The position numbers were made by a program, and so were the translations under genes. This document shows positions 34,004-40,527 of a stretch of 64,000 bases of DNA, piece by piece. Every line of letters begins with the position of its first letter. Positions within the stretch are counted from its first letter, which is position 1. This DNA is from Streptomyces durmitorensis (GTDB lineage Bacteria > Actinomycetota > Actinomycetes > Streptomycetales > Streptomycetaceae): contig NZ_CP097289.1 of the NCBI RefSeq assembly GCF_023498005.1, forward strand, positions 3,100,001 to 3,164,000. The letters run 5' to 3'. The notes under the pieces were generated by a model. It saw only the letters and a list, made by a program, of their open reading frames with translations. It did not search any database and was not told where the DNA came from.

Positions 34004-34600
34004 ATGAACGGCCTCTACGCTCTCAAGCCCTGGTACGCGGACCGGTTGTCCGGCGTACGCGGCGCGCTCGCCCGCCGCGAGGTGTCGCCCGACGTCCTCA
34101 CCATGGCGGGTGTGCTCTGCGCGGCGGGCGCGGCGGCGGCACTGGCTTGGCTGCCGGTGCCGTTCGCCGCGCTTCCCGTGGCGGTGCTGCTCGCCGCCCG
34201 GCTCGCCTTCGCGAACCTCGACGGCGCGCTGGCCCGCGACACGGGCCGCACGACCCGGCGCGGCGCGCTCCTGAACGAACTGGGCGACCGCGCCGCCGAT
34301 CTGGCCATGCTCGCGGGCTTCCTCACCCTGGCCCCGCTGTGGCTGGTGGCGACGGCGGGCCTCGCGGCGACGCTGCCCTCGTGGGTGTCGCTCGCGGGCG
34401 CTGCGGCGGGCGCGCCCCGCCTGAACGGGGGCCCGGTCGGCAAGACGGAGCGCTGCGCCCTCGTGGTCCTCGCGGCGGCTTCGGGGTGGGTCGTGCCGGT
34501 GCTCGTGGTGGTCGCCGCGGGTTCGGTGCTCACGGCGGGGCTTCGACTGGCGCGGCTGTGGCGCGAGTTGGGCCACGCTCACCCGGAGGTCCGGCGATGA
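34004..34600 (+). CDS. CDP-alcohol phosphatidyltransferase family protein, degenerate active site
   Basis: A 198-residue integral membrane protein with about six hydrophobic segments. The CDP-alcohol signature is recognisable as ANLDGALAR, eight residues, then GALLNELGD. Compared with the canonical D-x2-DG-x2-AR-x8-G-x3-D-x3-D motif, the first Asp is Ala and the third is Asn; the second and fourth are kept. It may therefore differ in metal use or substrate. It is first gene of a tight operon with cdsA and plsC genes. Its stop codon overlaps the ATG of a mini-ORF (ATGA). Confidence 0.82.
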   Translation: MNGLYALKPWYADRLSGVRGALARREVSPDVLTMAGVLCAAGAAAALAWLPVPFAALPVAVLLAARLAFANLDGALARDTGRTTRRGALLNELGDRAADLAMLAGFLTLAPLWLVATAGLAATLPSWVSLAGAAAGAPRLNGGPVGKTERCALVVLAAASGWVVPVLVVVAAGSVLTAGLRLARLWRELGHAHPEVRR

Positions 34601-34743
34601 GCGCCGCGCTCGTCGCCGGGCGGGCCATGCCCCCGGTCGCCGGAGTGCTCGGCGCGGGATTGGCCCCGATGGCGATGCTGCCCCTCGTACACCCACGGCC
34701 GGAACCAGCCACGGCTACCGCTCCCCTGAGGAGCCTGCGATGA
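34597..34743 (+). CDS. Mini-ORF 1 from duplicated 5' end of cdsA
   Basis: A 48-codon ORF (MSAALVAGRAMPPVAGVLGA and 28 further residues ending TAPLRSLR). Its start overlaps the preceding stop and its stop overlaps the next start, both as ATGA. The first 20 or so codons copy the start of the downstream cdsA gene, with a 12-bp deletion. The 3' part is shared with mini-ORF 2. It is probably translated because of the coupling, but a functional product is doubtful. Confidence 0.5.
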   Translation: MSAALVAGRAMPPVAGVLGAGLAPMAMLPLVHPRPEPATATAPLRSLR

Positions 34744-34898
34744 GCGCCGCGTTCATCGCCGGGGAGGCCGCCGGGCGGGCCGTGCCCGTGGTCGCCGGAG
34801 TGCTCGGCGCGGGATTGGCCCCGATGGCGATGCTGCCCCTCGTACACCCACGGCCGGAACCAGCCACGGCTACCGCTCCCCTGAGGAGCCTGCGATGA
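34740..34898 (+). CDS. Mini-ORF 2 from duplicated 5' end of cdsA
   Basis: A 52-codon ORF whose first 26 codons are almost identical to those of the real cdsA gene (MSAAFIAGEAAGRAVPVVAG). It then runs into the same tail as mini-ORF 1 and ends in an ATGA overlap with cdsA. GAGGAG precedes its start. It looks like a decoy or remnant made by tandem duplication. No homologue is known to me. Confidence 0.5.
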   Translation: MSAAFIAGEAAGRAVPVVAGVLGAGLAPMAMLPLVHPRPEPATATAPLRSLR

Positions 34899-35758
34899 GC
34901 GCCGCGTTCATCGCCGGGGAGGCCGCCGGGCGGGCCGTGCCCGTGGTCGCCGGAGTACTCGGCGCCGGAGGAGTGGCCGTCGCCGCGCTGCCCTCGCGGG
35001 TGCGGATGCGGGGTGAGCTGCGCAAGCGGTGGCGGACCTGGGCGCTGGCCGCGCCGCTCTTCCTCGGGGCGTTCTTCCTGGGCCGGGCGGGGGCGTTCGC
35101 GCTCGCGGCCGGGCTCGGGGTGGTCGCCATGGGCGAGTACGCGCGGATGGCGGGCCTCCCGCGGGGCGAGCGTGCGGTGCTCGGGGTGTCCGCCGTGGCG
35201 GTGCCGGGCATCGCCTGGGCCGCGCCCGGCGCCCTTGATCTGCGGACGGCCGGTGCGCTGCTGATCGCTGCCGCCGGGGTGGCCCTCTTCGCCGGGGACG
35301 CCGCGCAGGGCTTCACCAGGGCGAGCCGGACGGTGTTCGGACTCCTCTGGATTCCCGTCTCGCTGAGCGGGCTCGTGCTGCTCGGCGACACCGCCGTGGC
35401 GGTGGGCGTCGCGGTGGCGTTCGGGGACGTGGGGGCGTGGTGCGGGGGTACGGCGCTCGGCCGCAGGGGGCTCCTGTCCCGGCCGCTCTCGCCGCTCTCC
35501 CCCAACAAGACCTGGGCGGGGGTGGCGGGCGCCGCGGCCGCGACCGCCGCCGCGCTGGCCGCGGTCGGCGCGTTCTCCCTCGTGCTGTGGGCCGCGGTGC
35601 TCGTCGGCTGCGTACTCGGGGACCTCCTGGAGTCGATGGTCAAGCGCGAGGCGGGCGTGAAGGACGCGGGGAGCTGGCTGCCGGGGTTCGGCGGGCTGCT
35701 CGACCGGATCGATTCGCTGCTGGTCGCTCTGCTTCTGACAATGGTGGTGACGCTGTGA
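34895..35758 (+). CDS. cdsA: Phosphatidate cytidylyltransferase
   Basis: A 287-residue membrane protein with about eight hydrophobic helices. It makes CDP-diacylglycerol from phosphatidate and CTP. The C-terminal signature is nearly complete: SPNKTWAG, then GDLLESMVKREAGVKDAG, WLPGFGGLLDRIDSLL. The usual His before GG is Phe (GFGG). The start is coupled to mini-ORF 2 by ATGA with GAGGAG upstream. The stop overlaps a GTG start of plsC (GTGA). The gene sits with CDP-alcohol transferase and acyltransferase genes, a sensible phospholipid operon. Confidence 0.9.
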   Translation: MSAAFIAGEAAGRAVPVVAGVLGAGGVAVAALPSRVRMRGELRKRWRTWALAAPLFLGAFFLGRAGAFALAAGLGVVAMGEYARMAGLPRGERAVLGVSAVAVPGIAWAAPGALDLRTAGALLIAAAGVALFAGDAAQGFTRASRTVFGLLWIPVSLSGLVLLGDTAVAVGVAVAFGDVGAWCGGTALGRRGLLSRPLSPLSPNKTWAGVAGAAAATAAALAAVGAFSLVLWAAVLVGCVLGDLLESMVKREAGVKDAGSWLPGFGGLLDRIDSLLVALLLTMVVTL

Positions 35759-36060
35759 GGCCTCGCTCGGGACACCCAGCCCGTCCGGCAACTGAGGACG
35801 AACTCGGCGCAGCCAGTGACCGGCGACGCCCGAAGCAGGGCACGGGCCGTCTACGCCGCGGACCGCGGTGGACCCTACTCAACCGGATCAATTCGGCTGC
35901 TGCCCGCTCTGCTCCTGACGACGGTGGTGACGCTGTGAGGCCTCCCTCGGGACACCCAGCCCGTCCGGCGATTGAGGACGAACTCGGCGCAGCCGGTGAT
36001 CCGCGGCGCCCGAAGCGGGGCGCGGCCCGGCTCCGCCGCGCCCTGTGGTGGACCCTGCTC
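35701..36060 (+). repeat. 180-bp tandem duplication across the cdsA/plsC junction
   Basis: 35701-35880 and 35881-36060 align without gaps. Each copy holds the cdsA 3' end with its GTGA overlap, a copy of the common Streptomyces element CAGCCCGTCCGGC...GGACGAACTCGGCGCAGCC, and the first codons of the acyltransferase. Because 180 is a multiple of three, the plsC frame is kept across both copies. Confidence 0.92.
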
Positions 36061-37170
36061 ACCCTCACCGGAGGGGTGGAGCGGCGCGGTCAACTCCCGC
36101 CCGGGGGCTGCGTCGTCGTGGCGAACCACTCCTCCCACGCGGACACCGCCGCCCTCCTCGCGGCGCTCGACGCCCGCCACGCGCCCGCGATAGGCGCCGC
36201 CGCCGACTACTGGTTCGCCTCCCCCTGGCGGAAGCGGATCTGCAGCCGCCTCGCCGCGGGGTTCCCCGTGCGCCGTACCGGGGGCGGCATGGACGACCTG
36301 TTGTCCAGGGCGGACGCCCTGCGCGCGGGCGGAGCCGTGGTCCTCTTCCCCGAAGGAACCCGCGCGCGGGCCGGCGAACTGGGCGCCTTCCACAAGGGCG
36401 CTCTGATCCTCGCCCGGCAGGCGGACGTACCCATCGTGCCGGTCTCCATCGACGGCACGGCCCGCCTCCTGCCCAAGCACGGCAAGCTCCGCCCCACCCT
36501 GGTGAGGGTCCGCATCGGGGCCCCGCTGCCCCCGGACACCACACCGCAGGCGGCGCGTGACGCGGTGGCGGAGCTTCATCGGCGTACGGAGGGAGAACCG
36601 CTCAGGGACTCCGCAACGCGCAGGCGAACGGCCGCCGTCATCGGCTCCCGCTGGGGCCTCGCCGCGGCCTTCGCCTGGGCGTTCGCCGAGGCGCTGAGCT
36701 GGCCCCTGATGCCGGAGCTGTTCCTGGCGATCGCCTGCGTGGCGGTGCCGCGCCGGGCCCTGAAACTGTCCCTCACGGCGCTCGCGGGAAGCCTGGCGGG
36801 CGGCCTGCTCGCCCTTCAACTGGCCGCTTCGGGCGTGCAGTTGCCGCACCCTCTGACCACGGACAGGATGCGCGCGGAGGTACGCAGCGAGCTCGCCGCC
36901 GAGGGCGCGGCAGCCGTCCGCCACCAGCCCTGGAACGGCATCCCCTTCAAGGTGTACGCACGCGAGGCGGGCCTCGCCGACGTCGCGCCGCAGGACTGGC
37001 TGGCCCACTCGGCCCTCTCCCGCGGCTCCCGCACCCTCACGGTGGGCCTCGCCTTCGGTGCCTTCGGGTTCCTCGTGCACCGGCTCCGGCGGTTCTACGG
37101 TCTGTATCTGGCCTTGCTGGGCGTCGGTTTCACGACCGGGCTCTCATTGATCGTGACGGGATGGAGCTGA
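35755..37170 (+). CDS. plsC: 1-acyl-glycerol-3-phosphate acyltransferase (PlsC) fused to a membrane domain
   Basis: Read from GTG 35755, a 471-residue protein; the repeated GTG at 35935 would give 411 residues. The first 60 residues duplicate the next segment (RSGHPARPATEDELGAASD against PSGHPARPAIEDELGAAGD) and are encoded by a Streptomyces interspersed repeat. The catalytic NHSSHAD motif is near residue 124, FPEGTR near 198 and VPIVPVSIDGTARL follows. The C-terminal 180 residues (PWNGIPFKVYAREAGLADV within several hydrophobic helices) recall YqaA/VTT-type membrane domains. It should acylate lysophosphatidate to phosphatidate, the substrate of the upstream CdsA. Confidence 0.88.
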   Translation: MRPRSGHPARPATEDELGAASDRRRPKQGTGRLRRGPRWTLLNRINSAAARSAPDDGGDAVRPPSGHPARPAIEDELGAAGDPRRPKRGAARLRRALWWTLLTLTGGVERRGQLPPGGCVVVANHSSHADTAALLAALDARHAPAIGAAADYWFASPWRKRICSRLAAGFPVRRTGGGMDDLLSRADALRAGGAVVLFPEGTRARAGELGAFHKGALILARQADVPIVPVSIDGTARLLPKHGKLRPTLVRVRIGAPLPPDTTPQAARDAVAELHRRTEGEPLRDSATRRRTAAVIGSRWGLAAAFAWAFAEALSWPLMPELFLAIACVAVPRRALKLSLTALAGSLAGGLLALQLAASGVQLPHPLTTDRMRAEVRSELAAEGAAAVRHQPWNGIPFKVYAREAGLADVAPQDWLAHSALSRGSRTLTVGLAFGAFGFLVHRLRRFYGLYLALLGVGFTTGLSLIVTGWS

Positions 37171-37189
37171 CCGGGGCACACTCGTGAGC

Positions 37190-37897
37190 ATGGCTGACGA
37201 GACCGCAGAACGACCCTGGACCCCCATCCACGGCGAGCCCTACCGCTCCGTTCCGTACCGCCCCGAGCGCATGTCCGAAGCCCAATCCCTCGCGCACGCC
37301 GCCGAGTTGCGCACCCGGATGCGGGAGCGGCGCACGGTGCGGCAGTTCGCGCCCGACCCGGTGCCCCCGCAGGTCGTGCGGGACGCCATCGCGTGCGCGG
37401 CGACGGCGCCGTCCGGCGCGCACCAGCAGCCGTGGACGTTCGTCCTGGTCCAGGACCCGGAGGTACGCCGCCTCATCCGCGAGGCCGCGGAGCACGAGGA
37501 GCGCGTGTCGTACGACGGGCGTCTGGGCGAGGAGTGGCTCGCCGCGCTGCGTCCGCTCGGCACGGACGAGGTGAAGCCGCATCTGACGGACGCGCCCGCG
37601 CTCGTCGTCGTCTTCCAGCAGCGCTACTGGCTGGGCGAGGACGGCACCAAGCACAAGCACTACTACGTCGACGAGTCGGTCGGCATCGCCGTGGGGATGC
37701 TGCTGTCCGCCCTGCATCTGTCGGGCCTCGCCGCGCTGATCCACACGCCGAGCCCGATGCGGTTCCTTTCGCAGGTGCTCGGCCGTCCGGAGAACGAGAA
37801 GGCGTTCGCGGTGATCCCCGTGGGCTATCCGGCGCCGGACTGCCAGGTCCCCGATCTGGTCAGGAAATCGCTGGATCAGGTGCTGGTGGAGGTCTGA
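37190..37897 (+). CDS. Nitroreductase-fold flavoprotein, iodotyrosine deiodinase-like
   Basis: A 235-residue FMN enzyme. RERRTVRQFAPDPVPPQVV and TAPSGAHQQPWTFVLVQDP are classical. The lid region matches animal iodotyrosine deiodinase: Glu104, Tyr108 and Lys129 have the same spacing (4 and 21 residues) as the substrate-binding Glu-Tyr-Lys triad. The C-terminus HYYVDESVGIAVGMLLSAL and VPDLVRKSLDQVLVEV also match. Family knowledge: such enzymes reductively dehalogenate halotyrosines; bacterial substrates are often uncertain. A GTG at 37184 is an alternative start. The 3' end overlaps the convergent OYE gene by 22 bp. Confidence 0.88.
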   Translation: MADETAERPWTPIHGEPYRSVPYRPERMSEAQSLAHAAELRTRMRERRTVRQFAPDPVPPQVVRDAIACAATAPSGAHQQPWTFVLVQDPEVRRLIREAAEHEERVSYDGRLGEEWLAALRPLGTDEVKPHLTDAPALVVVFQQRYWLGEDGTKHKHYYVDESVGIAVGMLLSALHLSGLAALIHTPSPMRFLSQVLGRPENEKAFAVIPVGYPAPDCQVPDLVRKSLDQVLVEV

Positions 37898-39000
37898 GCG
37901 GAGACCAGCTCGCGTTCGAGGGCGGGGTAGTCGGTGTAGCCCTCGGCCCCGTGGGTGTAGAGGTGCGCCGCGTCGATCTCCTGGAGCGGCGCACCCACCG
38001 CGAACCGCTCCGGCAGGTCGGGGTTGGAGATGAAGGCCCGCCCGTACGAGACGAGGTCCGCCAGGCCTTCGGCGAGGACCGCCTCGCCCGCCTCACGGGT
38101 GGTCGGGTCACCGTTCTCGCCGACGTTGGCGATGAGGGTGCCGTGCCAGTGGGGCCGCAGGTCGGTGAGGGCGGGGTAGTCGGCGTTGTCGGTGAGGTGG
38201 AGGTAGGCGAGGCCCAGGCCGTCGAGCTCGTCGAGGAGCGCGCGGTAGACGGGGCCGGGGTCGGCCTCCGCCATGCCGAACTGGGGGTTGCCGGGCGAGA
38301 GACGCAGGCCGAGGCGGTGGGCACCGATGGCGTCGGCGACGGCACGGGTCACCTCGACGGCGAAGCGGATGCGGTCGGCGATCGAGCCCCGACCGTACTC
38401 GTCGTCGCGGAAGTTGGTGTTGTCGGCGAGGAACTGGTGGATCAAGTAGCTGTTGGCGCCGTGGAGTTCGACCCCGTCGAAGCCGGCTGCGATGGCGTTG
38501 CGGGCCGCGGTGACGTGATCACGGACGGCGGTGTGGATCTCGTCCCGGGTCATCGCACGCGGAACGACCGGATCGGCCTTCCTTCCGCCACTCACATGGA
38601 CACGGCCCGGGACGAGCACCGCGGACGGCCCCGCGGGGAGGTCACCGTCGACCCGGGCCAGGGGGTGGCCCTTGCGGCCGCCGTGCATGAGCTGGGCGTA
38701 GATCCTGCCGCCGGCCCCGTGCACCGCCTCGGTCACCGCGCGCCAGCCCGCGATATGGGCGGGAGTCTCCAGGCCCGGAATCCGCCAGTCGCTCTGTCCG
38801 CCGCTCGCGGGCCAGATGCCCTCGGTGACGATGAGGCCCGCGCCGGCTCGCTGGGCGTAGTGGTCGGCGACGACGGGGAGTGGAGTGCCGTCGTCGGTGG
38901 CGCGGTGGCGGCTCATGGGGGCCATGACGATGCGATTGGGCAGACGCAGGCCGTGGGTCGTGGGTGCGGAATACGGTGTGAGGAGCTCGGTGTTCGTCAT
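37876..39000 (-). CDS. Alkene reductase, old yellow enzyme family
   Basis: A 374-residue FMN oxidoreductase of the NemA/OYE group. Motifs: LPNRIVMAPMSRHRA at the start, YAQLMHGGRKGHPL, GFDGVELHGANSYLIHQFL with the substrate-binding His and Asn, DEYGRGSIADRIRF, and VSYGRAFISNPDLPERF binding the FMN phosphate. It reduces activated C=C bonds with NAD(P)H. It is divergent from a MerR gene, with a MerR-type operator in its own promoter. Induction by electrophiles is likely. Confidence 0.95.
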   Translation of the reverse strand: MTNTELLTPYSAPTTHGLRLPNRIVMAPMSRHRATDDGTPLPVVADHYAQRAGAGLIVTEGIWPASGGQSDWRIPGLETPAHIAGWRAVTEAVHGAGGRIYAQLMHGGRKGHPLARVDGDLPAGPSAVLVPGRVHVSGGRKADPVVPRAMTRDEIHTAVRDHVTAARNAIAAGFDGVELHGANSYLIHQFLADNTNFRDDEYGRGSIADRIRFAVEVTRAVADAIGAHRLGLRLSPGNPQFGMAEADPGPVYRALLDELDGLGLAYLHLTDNADYPALTDLRPHWHGTLIANVGENGDPTTREAGEAVLAEGLADLVSYGRAFISNPDLPERFAVGAPLQEIDAAHLYTHGAEGYTDYPALERELVSAQTSTST

Positions 39001-39006
39001 GCCGGA

Positions 39007-39038
39007 ACGTTAAAAGGTGACACCGGTGTCAGATTCAA
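39007..39038 (-). promoter_or_regulatory. MerR-type promoter of the OYE gene
   Basis: On the minus strand TTGAAT (39033-39038) and TAACGT (39007-39012) are 20 bp apart. Between them is the perfect 14-bp palindrome TGACACCGGTGTCA (39018-39031). A perfect dyad in an overlong spacer, next to a divergent merR gene, is diagnostic for MerR activation. Confidence 0.75.
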
Positions 39039-39066
39039 GTACCGCTGATGCGGAGGGACGCGTGAC

Positions 39067-39432
39067 ATGAGGATCGGCGAGCTGGCGGAGCGTACCGCGG
39101 TGAGTGAGCGGTCCCTTCGCTACTACGAGAAGCAGGGCCTGCTGCACGCGGACCGCACGGCGGGCGGCCACCGCGACTACCCGGAGGCGGCGGTCGACCG
39201 GGTCGTCCACATCCAGGAGCTGTTCGCGGCGGGCCTGTGCAGCGCGAAGATCGTGCAGCTGCTGCCGTGCATGCGGGACCAGGACGGCGGCCCGTCGGAG
39301 ACGGCGACGCCATGGCTGGTGGACGAGCTGACCGAGGAGCGGGCCAGGATCGACCGCCAGGTGGCGGACCTGCTGCGGGCGCGGGAGGTCCTGAACGAAG
39401 TGATCACGGCGGCGACGGGCGCGAGCCGCTGA
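39067..39432 (+). CDS. MerR family transcriptional regulator
   Basis: A 121-residue MerR protein. The N-terminal winged helix is MRIGELAERTAVSERSLRYYEKQGLLHADRT, shown here by family form, and residues about 80-115 form the dimer helix (VDELTEERARIDRQVADLL). There are two Cys (in GLCSAKIVQLLPCM), but no metal-binding loop of the CueR/ZntR type. It is divergent from the OYE gene and should regulate it through the palindrome at 39018-39031. Confidence 0.93.
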   Translation: MRIGELAERTAVSERSLRYYEKQGLLHADRTAGGHRDYPEAAVDRVVHIQELFAAGLCSAKIVQLLPCMRDQDGGPSETATPWLVDELTEERARIDRQVADLLRAREVLNEVITAATGASR

Positions 39433-39469
39433 ACCCCCACCGACTTCCCTCACCTCTCTAACTCTTCAA

Positions 39470-39496
39470 CGCGCATTGACCAGTTAGGCATGCGCG
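39470..39496. promoter_or_regulatory. Promoter and 7-bp inverted repeat before the hydrolase gene
   Basis: CGCGCAT (39470-39476) and ATGCGCG (39490-39496) flank TTGACC. A TCTACT -10 element follows after an 18-bp spacer. This may be an operator overlapping the -35 box. Confidence 0.45.
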
Positions 39497-39546
39497 TGCT
39501 CTACTCATCCCATCGCAACCATCAAAACGCATTTGAGGGGTTAGAG

Positions 39547-40428
39547 ATGAGCAGCTCGCAGCAGGCCCGCACCCACCACCGCTCCACCACCGTCCGCGGG
39601 CACGAGATCTTCTACCGCGACGCGGGCCCCGCCGACGCCCCGGTCCTCCTCCTGCTGCACGGCTTCCCCACCAGCTCCCACATGTTCCGCGACCTCATCC
39701 CCCGCCTCGCCCACCGCTACCGCGTCATCGCCCCGGACCACATCGGCTTCGGCCGCTCCGCCGCCCCTTCCGCGCGGGACTTCACGTACACCTTCGCCGA
39801 ACTCGCCGACATCACCGCAGAGTTCACCGAGCAGCTGGGCCTGACCCGCTTCGCGCTCTACGTCCAGGACTACGGCGCCCCCATCGGCCTGCGCCTCGCG
39901 CTCACGCACCCGGAGCGCGTCACCGCGATCGTCACGCAGAACGGCAACGCGTACGAGGAGGGCCTCGGCACCGAGGCGTGGGCGCCGGTCTTCGCGTACA
40001 TCGGCGACCCGAACGAGAAGACCGCCGCGCCCGTACGGGAGATCCGCTCCCCGGAAGGCATCAAGTGGCAGTACACGCACGGGGTTCCTGACCAGAGCCT
40101 GCTGAACCCGGACGCCTGGCACCACGACGCCGCGCTGATGGCCCGCGAAGGCCAGGACGAGATCCAGCTCTCTCTGATCGGCGACTACGGCAGCAACATC
40201 GATCTGTACCCCGACTTCCAGGAGTACTTCCGCACCTCACAGGTCCCGCTGCTCGCGACCTGGGGCGCCCACGACCAGATCTTCGTGCCACAGGGCGCGC
40301 TCGCCTTCCTGCGTGATCTGCCGGAGGCCGAGGTGCACTTGCTGCCCGCCGGGCACTTCGCCCTGGAGACGCACGCCGCGCAGATCGGCGGGCTTATCGA
40401 CGACTTCCTGACCCGGCGCCTGCCCTGA
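39547..40428 (+). CDS. Alpha/beta hydrolase with Asp nucleophile (epoxide hydrolase/dehalogenase type)
   Basis: A 293-residue hydrolase. HGFP (38-41) is the HGxP oxyanion motif of epoxide hydrolases. The nucleophile elbow is VQDYGAP with Asp108 instead of Ser, which points to hydrolysis of epoxides or haloalkanes through an alkyl-enzyme ester. The late acid lies in LLATWGAHDQIFVP, and the His in LLPAGHFALETH. ATG 39547 has GAGGGG upstream. The substrate is unknown. Confidence 0.9.
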   Translation: MSSSQQARTHHRSTTVRGHEIFYRDAGPADAPVLLLLHGFPTSSHMFRDLIPRLAHRYRVIAPDHIGFGRSAAPSARDFTYTFAELADITAEFTEQLGLTRFALYVQDYGAPIGLRLALTHPERVTAIVTQNGNAYEEGLGTEAWAPVFAYIGDPNEKTAAPVREIRSPEGIKWQYTHGVPDQSLLNPDAWHHDAALMAREGQDEIQLSLIGDYGSNIDLYPDFQEYFRTSQVPLLATWGAHDQIFVPQGALAFLRDLPEAEVHLLPAGHFALETHAAQIGGLIDDFLTRRLP

Positions 40429-40459
40429 ACCGGTTAACGGCATCGTCGGGAAACAGCAC

Positions 40460-40494
40460 CGCCCCCGACCGGGGTGGGGCCCAGGTCGGAGGCG
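40460..40494. terminator. Bidirectional terminator between hydrolase and pruA
   Basis: An 11-bp stem (40460-40470 with 40484-40494, one mismatch) between convergent genes. Confidence 0.7.
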
Positions 40495-40527
40495 GGGGCA
40501 AAGGGGGGCGCGGACGCCCGGGGGGCG

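Larger units (their letters stand above)
34597..34975 (+). repeat. Tandem triplication of the cdsA 5' end
   Basis: Three copies start with ATGAGCGCCGCG at 34597, 34740 and 34895. Copy 1 is 143 bp and copy 2 is 155 bp. Their last 90 bp or so (from GGAGTGCTCGGCGCGGGA to CCTGCG) are identical. Copy 3 shares about 80 bp, then diverges into the true gene. Each junction keeps the GAGGAGCCTGCG ribosome site and an ATGA overlap. Confidence 0.9.

Noticed and set aside
35437..35754. Extension of plsC upstream into cdsA
   Set aside because: It is out of frame with cdsA, and the GTGA overlap at 35755 is the natural coupled start.
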